In this document: positions 46,901-58,095 of the stretch, one piece after another
Numbering within the stretch: position 1 is the first letter of the stretch
How the letters are laid out: every line of letters begins with the position of its first letter
Assembly (NCBI GenBank): GCA_024114885.1
Contig: CP099421.1
Coordinates: 2,914,001 to 2,978,000, forward strand
Direction of reading: 5' to 3'
DNA from: Septoria linicola
Taxonomy: Eukaryota > Ascomycota > Dothideomycetes > Mycosphaerellales > Mycosphaerellaceae
DNA: 64,000 bases
Notes under the pieces: generated by a model
What the model saw: the letters and a program-made list of their open reading frames with translations, nothing else
Databases searched by the model: none
Told to the model about the DNA's origin: nothing
Position numbers and translations under genes: made by a program

Positions 46901-48726
46901 GCTGGAATCGCGCTGAGGTCAATGGCCTCTTCATCTAGTGGCTCGTCCTTGATCTCGACATCGGCGGACTGTTCCCGGTCGTGAAGATGAGCACCGAGGT
47001 AGTGCTCACTAGCATCGTGACTAGTTTCTCGCGATGGAATAGGCTCGTCAGGATCCATCATTGCCAGCTCTTCGTATGAAGGACGTGTCGGACTGTCGCC
47101 GCCTTCGGTTGGGGTGTCTTCATCGTCCTCGAACTCATACTTGGAATTGCGAATCTTGCGGAGAATGCTTTCTCTGGAGATCTTTGGTGGCGCATCCTCA
47201 AAGTCGGCGAGATCTGCAAGCTGCGAGACTTCCTCGACCTCCTCTTCTTTGACCTGCACGCCCATCTTCTCCCCAGTGTCCAGATTGGTGATGGTCAATT
47301 CTGCGTGACCTTCCGAGTGCTTCGAACCCGGCCTTTCTGTGACCTCTCCGTGGGACAACAGTTCCAGCCGCTCCCTCAGCTTCAAGTCTGATTGCCCAGT
47401 GTAGTTGAGGATTGCCTCCTTGCTGCACGAGGCACGCTTTGGTGGGGACGGGAGATTGCGTGCCAGGTTCGAGGCACGTTCTGCGGCAGCTGCGGCGGAG
47501 TTCCGTCGATCATTCATAAATGCTGGTAAAGGTGGTAGTGGACGAGACTCGCCGTCGGAGGTGACACTCTCGGAGCGTGAGAGGTGTGGTCGCTGTGGGC
47601 TCGGGGAAGAGCCTTCGAACACATCATCCCCATCATCGACAAGATCTCGGCGCGCCTCATCGGGAGACATGCGCGACCAATCTTCGGGCAACACAACAGG
47701 CGTCTTGTCCGCATTCTCCAGGTCTGCGTCAAAGCTGTCATCGTTGCGGTATGGCTCAAGCGAGCTGCCACGCTCGAAGCTGCATTCATCGTAATAGTCG
47801 TCTGAGTCGAAGCTGCCCTCTCGCGAGCCAGATGCCGCTGACACCGAAGGCTCGGGTGTAGGATTCTCGTAGACATTGATCTCTGGATCTGCCTCGTGAA
47901 ATGTCACACTCTTGTTGTGACGATGTAGTGCTCGTGGAGTAGGGGCGCGATCATCTCCGTCCGACCATGGCGTATTGTCATGCTCAAAAGAGCCACCAAA
48001 CTGGCTTGTGCGTGAAAGTGAAGACTTGGTAGGTGAGGATGCCGGCTCCTTCTGTGGTGAAGATATGGGTTTCGCATACGGGCTGGTGATGATTGGCACA
48101 GCAGTCTCACTCTCTGTGCGCTTATGCCCGTTTGGTCTTTTCGGACTCTGCAGCGGGTTGTTCTCTTTTTTGATACTATCAAATCTGGTGAAGCTGTTGT
48201 TGACCAAGTTGCCGCTCAGCGGACGATTGGCGCTGGGTCGCTCGACGATGGGCAGGCTCGATGGATCGTATGCATCTTTGGTCTCCAGTGCGAAGATGTT
48301 GCTTTGCTTGACTCGTCCAGCTTGCTTGAGCTTTTCGATGCTCGCACGGCGCTTAGGCGATAGCAGGCCGGGTGACTGCTCGCGGTCGGAGTTGGCCTCG
48401 GAGTCGAAGCGAGAAGGTGACATTGGATCTCGGGTTTTCCAGAAATCGCGTGGTGACGAGTTCTCGTTGGTGAAGGAGTTCTCGGTGTATGGCGAGGAAT
48501 CGCGCGAGACGATCATCTTCTGCGCAGACGTGTCAGTAAACACGGAAAGTGGGGTCGCGAGGCTCTTTCCTACCCTCGTCGCCTGGTTGTAGCTGGGGGA
48601 GTTGCGCCTGGGCGATGCGCTCGTGATGTCCGCGAGAGCATTGCGAGTCGCAGCCATCTTGTTCGGCGTGGAAGAAGGCGTATTGCCCGGCTTGGAAATG
48701 CGCAGCGGCTGAACCTGTCGCACCAT
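43918..48726 (-). CDS. bud4: Bud4/anillin-like septation scaffold with PH domain
   Basis: Single exon of 1,602 aa. Bud4 marks septation sites and organises the septin/actomyosin ring in filamentous fungi. The N-terminal two thirds are disordered and Ser/Pro/Asp-rich, with a short ALADITSASPRR motif near the start. An anillin-type region (roughly residues 1100-1350) contains GRLFVKVAGVKDLDLP and NGLHCVTTTSLELG. A PH domain follows (about 1370-1490; EGYLSQQGGDCVHWRRRFF). The frame is open 51 codons further up to 48879, but ATG 48726 (MVRQVQPLRISKPG) matches the usual fungal start. Confidence 0.92.
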   Translation of the reverse strand: MVRQVQPLRISKPGNTPSSTPNKMAATRNALADITSASPRRNSPSYNQATRVGKSLATPLSVFTDTSAQKMIVSRDSSPYTENSFTNENSSPRDFWKTRDPMSPSRFDSEANSDREQSPGLLSPKRRASIEKLKQAGRVKQSNIFALETKDAYDPSSLPIVERPSANRPLSGNLVNNSFTRFDSIKKENNPLQSPKRPNGHKRTESETAVPIITSPYAKPISSPQKEPASSPTKSSLSRTSQFGGSFEHDNTPWSDGDDRAPTPRALHRHNKSVTFHEADPEINVYENPTPEPSVSAASGSREGSFDSDDYYDECSFERGSSLEPYRNDDSFDADLENADKTPVVLPEDWSRMSPDEARRDLVDDGDDVFEGSSPSPQRPHLSRSESVTSDGESRPLPPLPAFMNDRRNSAAAAAERASNLARNLPSPPKRASCSKEAILNYTGQSDLKLRERLELLSHGEVTERPGSKHSEGHAELTITNLDTGEKMGVQVKEEEVEEVSQLADLADFEDAPPKISRESILRKIRNSKYEFEDDEDTPTEGGDSPTRPSYEELAMMDPDEPIPSRETSHDASEHYLGAHLHDREQSADVEIKDEPLDEEAIDLSAIPAIDESLLEAPRSPSRIEDYERQSSVLRHDVSGDLDDSESQYSSVEPDAESTVLHAGPEQELDTDEGKEKLEDAMQLLTVKDFSQAEPSTKQSVSGDFMGLPSYLASDDFDFGMIDYMAASPAPEVSTKKNDIIASAPKLQPAPSLESPMEVKPAVKDLPRPTYDGAEYDDPDLSPPGTPDSVIHHSSSEVHSFDELPAPAAVEPEVPVIPERRATIKTNGQLRARPSATPADLRAMAEQRRIVSAGHPVPPIPQAYQAETETTQTSDVDEEPSQYSSDGNESKADSAVEPSQETTRRSESRKQLKLDLDIPHVTADDADDGLGLEHEFERVIESQKVPQLFPSNYSANFGRAYQHGRAAESFSHAPTTPFSTHQTSAGANRFPRKQKGYLMRQNTKVVVATNRNFSGDSNGTSNSNDMPMSPSAEARPSSRGGRSANSSPRKGSGILETEAWNGKSRRKSQRQASAAQYSSGPAPPLPGQASALGVVNEDFAAGTSSLEDDVGEGVERGRLFVKVAGVKDLDLPMPKNDRLYFQLTLDNGLHCVTTTSLELGKNAPIGQEFELVVLNDLEFQLTLNTKLPPPPKQHIPLNAPASPSKNSKHQKTSSLSRFLTSPKKRAEKERQEREAVEAEERRQVEEERRKRASVLPTAWDLLHDLVNAQDGSFARAYVNLKAHEKQCFGRKLIVDVPCYNEWALERDSHVVNSVRSKRGNAGPVRRPPYVVGHLQLELLYVPKPAGASDEDMPKSMSSAVREMNRASERVEVVHEGYLSQQGGDCVHWRRRFFRLQGPRLTAYHEHTQQKRAVINLTKATRLVDDKSTLVADPKSGNPGSKGGRRKSAFAEEDEGYAYVEEGFRIRFANGETIDFYADKTADKEEWMTVLSQVIGKADPGKKAASWTDLVSAREKIEGIAAAPQGLSTTEVRDFTKPPAPARKLSDRKPVSKSVPASPVKAAAPSRQVPMPPVAESGSRPKTPPMSPRRGHRSRDAVKSMIF

Positions 48727-49342
48727 GGTGAGCTGCTGGTCCAAATGTGTGTCTGCTCTCTCGCAGCGACCAAGGTGAGAATGGGCTAGATGCGTACTGA
48801 ATCCATTGCGCCGGGAAGGCGTGTAATGTGTGGTGGGTGGTTGTGCGAGCTGCTGAACAATGCAGCGCGGCTCAAACACTGGAATGTCGTTGTTGACGAG
48901 CCGAAGATCAACAGACGGCGGTTGACGCTAAGCTAAGCTGGCCACGACGTGTGCAATTCTCACCAGGAAGCGGTGTGGAAGGAGAAGCTGTACAATGCAA
49001 TGCTGGCTGCAGTCTTCTGCATTGCCCGAACGAATGATGGCAATGTGGGAAGAAATCAACGTGGAAGTCTGTGAGTGAAGCAATGGAAGTGTGTGTGTGT
49101 GTGTGTGATGCTGCATCTCTTCTCTTGTTGTTGGCGCTGCTCGACTCAGTGGGCCTCCAGTTCTCCACCGTCCAGCTCGGTTGCCTAGCAACCAGCCCGT
49201 CCAGTTTCCACCTCGTCAGTGCGTGCCGCTTCCGACGATCCATGCTTGGTTCATCGCGGGAACGTCTCCCGAAGTAGATCTCGAGAACTTTTGGGGAACA
49301 TCTGGGAAAAGGCGAGACTTCATCACCATCATCACCGCCGCC
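48727..49342. promoter_or_regulatory. Divergent promoter region of bud4 and MRH4
   Basis: 616 bp between two divergent starts. It contains a (GT)10 microsatellite at about 49089-49108 and a CATCAC-rich leader before the MRH4 ATG. Both promoters must lie here; no TATA box seen. Confidence 0.45.
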
Positions 49343-51235
49343 ATGCAGCGCATCGCCGCCACCGTGTGCCCGTTCTGCGAGGCGAGAGCGTTGGCAAAGG
49401 CCTTCAGCCCGTCATGGCAGCAGCAGTCTCGCAATGCGGCGACGATGCAGAAGCGAAGGCCATCGCGCATGGTGCTGTCAGAAAAGGTGGCCAAGGGACC
49501 ATCAAGGACTGCTCCTGATGGCAGTGGGAAGCAGGTGAAGATGCGCACGAAAAATAGTCCATTTGGAGGCATGAACACGACTGCGGTGCCTCGTATGCTA
49601 CAGGTGCAGAGGAACAAGATCTCAGCGGCGGAGAAGAAAAGGCAGGAAAACATGAGGCCAGGTGCCAATAAGCGGGAGGAGACGCCCAAGGATCCAATGC
49701 GAGCGATGAAGATGCAGCGGAGACTGGCGAATGTCTCTTACGAGAAGCGAAATCGTGTCAAGCAGGAAATTGCGGAGCGAGAAAGCTTTGACGACTTCGA
49801 TCTGTTACCCATCATCAAAGACTCGATCAGTACACAGGCTCTGGCGGGGCAGCTCGACATCGCTCCCTCCCCTGTGCAACGGTTAGCGATTCCGGCTCTG
49901 TTGGGCACTCCCGATGGTCGGCGCAGGAAGAGGAAAGTGGTGCAAGATGAGCCGTCAAAGGACATGAAACAGTTCCTACTTGCGGCCGAAACTGGATCAG
50001 GAAAGACGCTGGCCTATGCACTGCCCATGGTCGATGCCATCAAACGAGCTGAGAAGAGGGAGGCAGAGCAAAAGGAGCGCGAGGAGAGAGCAAAGGAAGA
50101 TGCGAAGAAGATACAGGGCAGGATGTTCGAGTTGGAGGCTCCAGAAGTTGAAGATCACTCAAAGGGCCGACCTCGAGGCATCATCTTGGTTCCCACTGCC
50201 GAGCTGGTCAACCAGGTTGGAGGTCTCATGAAGAGTCTGTCGCATACTGTGAAGTTCCGCACTGCGATAATCAGCGCCTCGTTCACGGGGACCGTCATTC
50301 GCAACCGACTGTTTGGACCGAACGGGGTGGACATCGTGATTGCGACTCCGCATCTCCTCAACAGCATATGCGAGAGCGATCCAAACATCCTTTCCCGGGT
50401 ATCGCACATGGTCATTGACGAAGCAGACAGTCTGCTCGATCGATCGTTCAGCCCAATCACTTCCGGCATCATCGATCGTGCGGCTCCATCACTGGAGAAG
50501 CTCGTCTTCTGCTCGGCGACCATTCCACGAAGCGTTGATTCATACTTGAACAAGAGATATCCCGAGACGAAGCGATTGGTAACTCCAAATCTACACGCCA
50601 TCCCGAGACGAGTACAACTTAGCGTTGTCGACATCGAAAAGGTGCCATACCAGGGCAATCGCGATTTAGCTTGTGCACAGACGATCTGGGATATCGGAAA
50701 GGAGGCGGCTGAGGCAGGCGAAGAGCGGCAGAAGAAGATCGTAGTATTCGTCAACGAGCGCGAAAAGACAGTCGAGTTAGCAGACTACTTGAAGTCCAAG
50801 GGCATCGACGCTAGCGCACTGTCTCGAGACAGCGACGACAGAAAACAAGCAGAAATCCTGGCCTCGTTCACCGGAACCAACATAGGAGTACCGAGAAGCA
50901 GCGAAAAGAAGACCTCTCGCAACGACTCGACTCAAGCCATCACCCCCTTAGATCTCGCCGAAACCTCCACCACCGGGTCCGCACCACGACAACTCAGCAA
51001 CACCAAAGTCCTCGTCATGACGGACATCGGCTCCCGCGGCATCGACACCCTCCTCGTCAAGCACGTCATCCTCTACGACGTCCCACACACCAGCATCGAT
51101 TTCATCCACCGCCTCGGTCGTGTTGGCCGCATGGGTCGACGAGGTAGAGGCATCGTGTTGACTGGAAAGCACGACCGGAAGGATATTGTCAAGGAGGTGA
51201 GGGAGGGCATGTTTAGAGGTCAGGCTTTGATTTAA
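49343..51235 (+). CDS. MRH4: Mitochondrial DEAD-box RNA helicase MRH4
   Basis: ATP-dependent helicase needed for assembly of the mitochondrial large ribosomal subunit. Single exon of 630 aa. The first 40 residues are Arg/Ala-rich without acidic residues at the very start (MQRIAATVCPF...), consistent with a mitochondrial presequence. Helicase motifs: AETGSGKT (I), PTAELVNQ (Ia), VIDEADSLLD (II, DEAD), CSATIP (III) and HRLGRVGRMGRRG (VI). ATG 49343 is preferred to the upstream open frame from 49181 because it opens the presequence. A charged insertion (KREAEQKEREERAKE) after motif I is usual for fungal MRH4. Confidence 0.94.
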   Translation: MQRIAATVCPFCEARALAKAFSPSWQQQSRNAATMQKRRPSRMVLSEKVAKGPSRTAPDGSGKQVKMRTKNSPFGGMNTTAVPRMLQVQRNKISAAEKKRQENMRPGANKREETPKDPMRAMKMQRRLANVSYEKRNRVKQEIAERESFDDFDLLPIIKDSISTQALAGQLDIAPSPVQRLAIPALLGTPDGRRRKRKVVQDEPSKDMKQFLLAAETGSGKTLAYALPMVDAIKRAEKREAEQKEREERAKEDAKKIQGRMFELEAPEVEDHSKGRPRGIILVPTAELVNQVGGLMKSLSHTVKFRTAIISASFTGTVIRNRLFGPNGVDIVIATPHLLNSICESDPNILSRVSHMVIDEADSLLDRSFSPITSGIIDRAAPSLEKLVFCSATIPRSVDSYLNKRYPETKRLVTPNLHAIPRRVQLSVVDIEKVPYQGNRDLACAQTIWDIGKEAAEAGEERQKKIVVFVNEREKTVELADYLKSKGIDASALSRDSDDRKQAEILASFTGTNIGVPRSSEKKTSRNDSTQAITPLDLAETSTTGSAPRQLSNTKVLVMTDIGSRGIDTLLVKHVILYDVPHTSIDFIHRLGRVGRMGRRGRGIVLTGKHDRKDIVKEVREGMFRGQALI

Positions 51236-52666
51236 GATGTGGTAGGAGAACCAGATACAGGAAGAGGAGGTGAAGATCAAGATACCCCCTGTATTGATAT
51301 CAAGGTGTACATTTACTGTATATCTATGTACACATACTCTGCTCAACAACGCCCCACTCGGGCACTGCACGCTCTGAGGATCCGCTACCTACCGCTACAC
51401 GTCCATCATCATCATGACCGGGAGGAGGTCTACTACTATAATCCAAACAAGGGAGGAATACTAGGCGCCTCGATGACGCCCTCTCGGCAAGGCAACGCAT
51501 ACCCTTACCACCCATCTTTGGCATGTCACAGCGCGACACAACCTCTCCGCTCTGCTCCTTCGTTGGCCAGCACTCCTCGAAAACTAATAGCATACCGCAT
51601 CCCCTCATTCATTCGTTTCTCGTTCTTCATTTAAAAACAAATCCTGCACATAGTAGCTGTGGCTATGGCTGTGGCTGTGCCAAGAATCACGGAGCATATA
51701 CCACCAATACGTTAGTCAGTCCTCGACTGCATAACCAGGTTGTCAGGCTTACCAACAGAGCTGCTCTAACTAGTGCTGCGAAATAACGAACGTGGAGTTT
51801 TCGTCCTTACGATCTTCTTCTTCTTCTTCTTCTCGAACATGTGATAGACATGCTCGTCTCGCTTGGTTTCGCTACCACAGCTGTTTTTGGCGATAGTTAA
51901 GGCAGTTCGATGATACATATTGGAACGACTGGCTCGGCTCGGCTCCCTCCCCACGGCCGCTAACTAAATTAAGGGCAGACTGCATTTTCGGCGAGTGTTG
52001 TGGTCATGTGATTATCCCTTTCTCTCGCAATCATGTCGAGGACGACAATGAGTGTCGACGAAGGATGAGGTTTCAGACAAAGTGATGATTGCAAAGGGTA
52101 GTATGCTGGCTGTGTGCTTGTTGGTTTTCATGCTTGATCATCGTTCGCTGAGCTAGCTAGCCATTGTGACGACGCTGATCAAAGCAGCTGATCGACGCCA
52201 AGATTAGGCTTAGGGTTGATGTCAAAGAACCTCTGGGACGGCGATGATGAGGTCTGATCATAGATTTGAATATGCCGTTGTATCTCCACTGTGACTTTGT
52301 CAATGTTTGTAAAATTTGATGTCTGCAGGGCTTATGCTATCAGCGTGAGAGGGAATTCTCGTGATTTATGATTTCCTGGAATTGACCCTCTTTTCAAAAC
52401 CTGGTGTCTAGACCACATGTCCAGCACATATCTTTGAAAAACACAGACTCTCCGAAGCACACGGGGGACGAGTGGGAGTGGGAAGTAAACGAGTGAACAC
52501 GGGAACACGTTTGGAATGTAGAACCGATCGTTGTGAGGCGACTGCTTGTCCTATCTTCAGATGCACAGAACAGAGCCACCGATTCCTTCTAGCAAACCGT
52601 TCCGGCGCATCATCTAAGCTGTGCATTTCGGCCCACGCCTCGCTAAAATACCCGATCTCCCCTCAT
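51236..52666. other. Intergenic with CTT microsatellite
   Basis: 1.4 kb between convergent genes. A (CTT)7 tract lies at about 51813-51833. Short frames only; none supported. Confidence 0.55.
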
Positions 52667-53687
52667 CTACCGCCCAGCCCTCAACTGATCAAACAACGCA
52701 GTCGCCCTCGTCGTCTGCCCAGCAGTGAACCGATCCAAGCACGAATCATCCGAATAATCCATCCAGTTATGGATGCCATCAACGCCACCTGCAAGAAAAA
52801 ACACATCAGTCAACATCCCACGATCAAACTTCGAAGTGTAACTCACCACCAGGGCACGTATCCGCACCAACCGGACACCCACTTGAAAACGTCCTCTGCG
52901 GAGGCGTATCAGCGACCTGGTCTCCAGCACCCGAGCAGCCACCCTGGAAGACGTGGAAGAGACCGAGCCAGTGGCCGACTTCGTGGGTAGCGGTGGCGCC
53001 GAGGTTGAAGGGTGCTGCGGAGCCGCCGGGCATGGAGTCTGCGAGGTTGACGCAGCCGTCGAGGATGAGCTCGGAGGAGGAGGGGTTGGCGACGGGGAAG
53101 TAGCACCTGTAGAAAGGGAGAAGGGTTAGTATTTCCAGCGAGGTGGAGGGGCAGGAAAAGGTAGGGGAGATGCTCACCATCCGAGGGTCTGGTTGGGAAT
53201 GTCTGTTGTGAAGTACAAGTCGAGCTCGCCGTAGCTGCCCTTCTTCAAGGCGGTCTTCATGTTGCGCTCAGCGGTGGTTTGGATGTTGGCTGCGGCCCAT
53301 TGGTTGTTGACTGTGAAGTCGGTGCTCCGGAGGACGAAGGTCAAGCCCATGCCAGCATAGCTAAGAGTCTGTCAGTACTCATAGTAGAGGTTCCAGTATG
53401 TGAGAAGGGTCAATTTACGCCTCATTCATGACTGCTATCTGCCTGTTGATCTGCGTCTGCGTGTATCGGCCCTGCTTTGCAGACGTAGTGACAACATGCA
53501 CATAGACGGGCACAGTTCGTGCCATGACGCGGCTGATCTCCTGGTTGGCGGCACCGACCCGTGCTGCATCGTTGAGGGCAGCAACTTGTGCTGCTGCCGG
53601 TGGAGCAACAGCACATCGAGTGAAGTTGGACTGAGCAGCGGCCAGGCTTGCAGCGGACACTGCCAAGATGGTGCTTGTAAACTTCAT
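52667..53687 (-). CDS. Secreted M43B zinc metalloprotease (pappalysin-like)
   Basis: Extracellular endopeptidase of the fungal MEP1 type. Exons 53687-53419, 53360-53178, 53106-52847 and 52788-52667 encode 277 aa. A signal peptide ends near residue 19 (AQS). The zinc site [11 protein letters not shown] (HExxHxxGxxH) is complete. The Met-turn region [15 protein letters not shown] is rebuilt across the last intron. Cysteines around the active site (DGCVNL, GGCSG, SSGCPVG, DTCPGG) fit the disulphide pattern of the group. Probably acts in nutrient acquisition or on host proteins. Confidence 0.93.
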
Positions 53688-53754
53688 GGTGATGTGCTTG
53701 AGCAGTGTACTGACTTGGCGAGAAGGAGTGCGACCTTGATGGAGCTGATGAATG

Positions 53755-53762
53755 TGATATAA
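53755..53762 (-). promoter_or_regulatory. TATA-like element of the metalloprotease gene
   Basis: ATTATATC on the minus strand, about 68 bp upstream of the start codon at 53687. Confidence 0.4.
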
Positions 53763-54664
53763 TGCGTGCTATCTCCTTACCTTTTGTACTCTGCTCACAA
53801 CAGCAGGTTCTCACCTTCGCTGGTCATTCTCTCGACCTCTCGCCGCTACGAGCGATGCCCGCATGGCATGTTTCTGCTTGGCCGTCCGGACGCTGATACA
53901 AAACGGGAAGTTGGCAAGGCTATCAAGGTGGAAGTCGCCTACGGACTCGCTCGCGGTCTCGCGTGCGATATAAAGTGCTGTCGCTCTTTTGCCACGAAGG
54001 GAAGGTTGCAACTTGCGTGCATATAGCGACAGCTGGGCGAGATAGTGTTGACCATTCAAGAGTGGTGGCTTGTGTGAAGCTAACAGTCTTAGGGCTCGTA
54101 TAAGACTGCTGATCTCCACCCCAATCACTGGGCGCCAATGTTGACAACCAGTACGGACTTCGCCATCGTGCCTCGACCTGCAGCAGATGGAGCAGGACGG
54201 AGAAGGCGATGCTTGAGTCGGCGCAGAGTACGCAGTATGACTGAAGTGATTGGTGGATCTGTTTCGCAAGTGTCGAAAATGTCCAAGAATGAGGTCGAGA
54301 AAGTCTGGCGCTAGTGAGATTTCCATGACGGGCTAGTGGACCGAAGGGGACTGGTTGGTGTCCACACCTCAGAAGGAGAATTTCGAGGTTTCGCATTGTG
54401 CCTATCATTCGACTCACCAATAACCAGCTCCGCGAGACCTCCAAGCATCTCAGCCTTGTTGGATCGGCGCGGGAACAAGATATAGGCTGCGTACTTTATG
54501 ATGTGATACGCCACGAGAGCACGACGCGCTACCCATTTTTCGAGATCGACATCGTCAGCTGCAGCAGAGTACCATAGGTACTGCAGAAGCAAATGACCGA
54601 ACAGTGGCGACGTGCCCTTCAGCTGGAAGTGGTGTCTATTGATGATGCATATCATGCTATCATA
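53763..54664. other. Intergenic, no supported gene
   Basis: Three overlapping minus-strand frames (114-173 codons) lie here. The one at 54311-54655 has a protein-like stretch (EKWVARRALVAYHIIKYA) but no domain or splice-supported model. Confidence 0.4.
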
Positions 54665-55803
54665 CTAGCACTGGAATGCCACACCATGCTTTTTGACTTC
54701 ACTCTTTCCGCCACCCGCGAAACCAGTACCGTCGCTCGCCAGCTCGACTAAGCCTCTCTCGATCTTGCTCTCTTTCTCCCCGGTCTCCGCATCCTTCTTC
54801 CGTTTCGTTTTGCGCCCTTGTGTCACATCTTCTTGACAGACGTAACAACGAGTGGAGTCGTCATGGTCACGATCATGCGATGACTTTTCGGGCGGTTTCT
54901 GGAATTTGTCGGAGCATGTTTTGCACAAGACGTGCCCGCAGGGTTTAGCAAGGATGGCTTTGGTCGAGTTTGATAGCCCTTTGTTGCAAGCGGGACAGCT
55001 CCTTGAGGCTGTAGTCGAGTCTGATGATGACTTCTCTTCGGTAAAGTTAACGGTGATCAATGTCTTGAGCGTGAACTCATGTGGTGACTCGGCGGATGCT
55101 GCTGGACATGTAGCATGTGGCTTGATGGCTTTGACGTCCGACTTCTTGTTGTCAGGAGTCTTGCCTGCCACCCAGAACGCAGGTAGATGGGGTTTCGCGT
55201 CCCTTTCTTCCTGCATGAGCTTCCGGGCCTTGTCGCGATCCTCGTTGGCCAGCCGGACAAGTTCGTCCTCGTCCAGCTCGATGCGCTTCCGTTTCGTGCC
55301 TCTCGTAGCTCCATCTTCGACGTCCTGCTCCACAACGATCTTGCCATTCTCACGCCCGACAATCTTTTGATTCGATGTTGCACCAACGCGTGCGCTCAAG
55401 CCGGCTTGCACTTTCTCGAATTCCTCGACTGCACGAGCTTGCGCTTCGGCAGTTTCCATGTCCTTCTCCTCTTCATCTTCGGCTTTTCTGCGCGCAGCCT
55501 CCTTCTTCAGCCGCTTCAGCTCCTTGTTCTGCGCCAGCAAATTGCTGACTGCGCATTCCCTGCAGAAAAGATGGCCATGGCTGGCGCAAGACACCGGTTC
55601 ACGTGCGGGCAAGAGACATAATTGACAGCTTCCAAACGGCAAGAAGCTGTCTCGAGTAAGACGCGTCGATTTCGACCCCCAATGCCCTTTCAGCTCTTCT
55701 CTCTCATGCGCCGTGAAGAAGGCCAGCGACGTATTCCTTTCTTGCCCCGTTAGTCGTTGGTAGAATGTGATGACGAAACGCTCGACTTACTACTGTGCGA
55801 CAT
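54665..55803 (-). CDS. NOSIP homologue, RING/U-box ubiquitin-ligase-like protein
   Basis: Nuclear RING-type protein associated with spliceosomes in other eukaryotes. Exon 1 is only 13 nt (55803-55791); exon 2 is 55740-54665; total 362 aa. The splice yields MSHSKRNTSLAFFTAHERE, the signature N-terminus of NOSIP. The first zinc-binding module has CQLCLLPAREPVSCASHGHL and CREC. A coiled, Lys/Glu-rich middle follows. The second module (about residues 255-315) has CPACNKGL, PCGHVLCKTC and CYVCQ. The tiny first exon is easily missed, but family identity requires it. Confidence 0.92.
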
Positions 55804-57031
55804 GTCTGCTGGCTTACCACAAGTGAAGATTGCAGTCACGATTGGTCACCGTGATGGACGACGCGGAGTAACTAATGTCAGCAGCAGCAATCGAATCGCG
55901 AAGCTTCAACCAGGAATGACATGTGACTGGGCTTGGCGCGCGATCAGGTCACTGCTCTTCCACCATCCATGCGCACACATTCACTGTTCTGTTCGACAAT
56001 ACATGGGCCAGATGCACACTCACCCCGAGTGTCGTGCATACATAGTTGCTGGTGTATGGAACGCCAGGCATTTTCATGCTCGATGTGACGGCAGAGTCGA
56101 TGAGCGTCGCGTAACGCGTGAGCCGTCAACTTGGACAGCGACGAGATGAACGCCTTGTAAGATCAGGCCACGCGACAGCCAGTCGACTCCACGAGCAGTA
56201 TCGACACTCGAGGCAGTAATGCACCCACTGGCGGTTCTTTGAGGCAGATCACCAAGAATTCGAGGCCCGCTGCGTCCTGACTAGATTCAACACACCCCCA
56301 GCGGCGGTAAAGTCAGCAGAGTCCACTCGCCTGGCATATATCGCTGCTCGCGGTTCTCCATCGACGGAGAATTTTCAGCCTGCACACGACAACACGAGCA
56401 CAAATCCACCATTGCACGACAGCCGCACGCCACATGCGTTCTCGAAACTCGAAACAATATCTATTCGGCCTGCGTTGACTTCTAGACGATTTCAAACGTT
56501 CCATTTGCGTCGCTCACTCCACAACTCTATGCCGAAGCTGGAAGCGAAGCCGTGTTCGAAACACGCACAAGCCTCGCTAAGCCGGCCCGGACCAGCTTGG
56601 AGCTGTTTGATATTGATGAACGTGCCCAAGAGCGTTGTTTCTCCCGACGCACTCTTGCATTCGAGCGGTTGTGTCATGCTATTGAGAGGATCCGATGGCG
56701 AGCATCACTCTACTCGACGCTGCCGAGATGCTCGCTTACCACATGGCATCCACATGCGTTGGCAATCGAAGGAGCGCCGCTGTGACATCGAGCCGCACAA
56801 GACGACCTCGCTACATCTGCATTCATCTATCCAGAAGTAGTTTCTCATCTCCGTGCTATAGGTCGCTCTTGGCAGCAGTATGAGGAGCCACATACTTGCG
56901 CGATGCACAGGAGGTAGGTGCTGGAGAATTCTTACAAAAGAACAACCCTGCTCGCTCCTCATTGACAGGACATCGAGCCCATCTTTCCCTTTCACAGTCA
57001 CTCTTTACCAAAAACACTCTTTTTATTCACA
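55804..57031. other. Intergenic, no gene seen
   Basis: 1.2 kb between divergent genes. The last 100 bp are a CT-rich leader (TCTTTACCAAAAACACTC) typical of a highly expressed secreted-protein gene. Confidence 0.5.
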
Positions 57032-58095
57032 ATGAAGTTCTCTACTTCCGTCGCTCTGGCAGCGATCACTTCTCTCGCAACTGCTCTTCCAGCAACCAAG
57101 GTCAAGCGTGCTGATGATACTCCAATCGGTTATGCCTCGCAGAACGGCGGGTATGTTCAGCACTTCTGCACAGTATAGCTTGTACTGACCATATCGCAGC
57201 ACCACTGGTGGCCAAGGCGGTACTACCACCACCGTCAGCTCCATCGCTCAGTTCACACAGGCTGTGCTTGCCAAGGAGCCTACCGTGGTCTACGTGAAGG
57301 GCACCATCAAGGCCGATGTGAAGACCAAGGTCTCCAAGGACACCTCCATCCTCGGAATCGACTCTTCCTCCAAACTCGAGGGAGTCTCCCTCTACATCAA
57401 GGACGTCTCCAACGTCATCGTCCGCAACCTCGCCATCAGCAAGGTCCTCGCCGAGACTGGCGATGCCATTGGCATCCAAAAGTCCACCAACGTTTGGATC
57501 GACCACATGGACCTGTCCTCTGACCGCGACCACGACAAGGACTACTACGACGGACTCTGCGACGTGAGTCACGCCGCTGACTGGGTCACCATCTCCAACA
57601 CCAAGTTCCACGACCACTTCAAGGCCTCGCTCGTCGGCCACAGCGACAGCAATGCCAAAGAAGACACTGGCTACCTCCACGTCACCTACGCCAACAACCA
57701 CTGGGTGAACATCAACTCCCGCGCGCCATCTGTCCGCTTCGGAACCGCCCACATCTTCAACTCGTACTACGACACTCTCGACACTGGTGGTGCGTAACAA
57801 TTCCTTTCCTCATGACCCCCAGAAGCAAGCTGACTTTTCATCTATAGTAAACACCCGCATGGGCGCCAAAGTCCTCATTGAATCCACCGCTTTCACCGGC
57901 GCCAAGAACGCTATCCAGTCCAAGGACAGCAAGACCACCGGAACCGCAGAAGTCAAGGATGTCGACCTCGGTGGTGGCGCCAACATTGCTCCCAAGGGAA
58001 GCTTCGGCACCGTGCCGTACAAGTACACCCTGCTCGGTGCTTCCAAGGTGAAGAGCGCTGTTGTGGGGACGGCCGGTAACACTATTAAGTTGTAG
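57032..58095 (+). CDS. Secreted pectate lyase, family PL1
   Basis: Calcium-dependent endo-lyase that cleaves de-esterified homogalacturonan in plant cell walls. Exons 57032-57150, 57200-57789 and 57848-58095 give 318 aa. A signal peptide ends near residue 19 (ALP), followed by a dibasic KR propeptide site (VKR). Family motifs: WIDHMDL, DYYDGLCDVSHAADWVTISN, and NINSRAPSVRFG with the catalytic RxPxxR arginine. The last splice yields GVNTRMGAKVLIE. Compact parallel beta-helix size without extra modules. Convergent with the second pectate lyase 326 bp away. Confidence 0.95.

Noticed and set aside
54311..54655. 114-codon minus-strand frame downstream of NOSIP
   Set aside because: Some protein-like helical stretch, but no start context, splice model or family; insufficient support.
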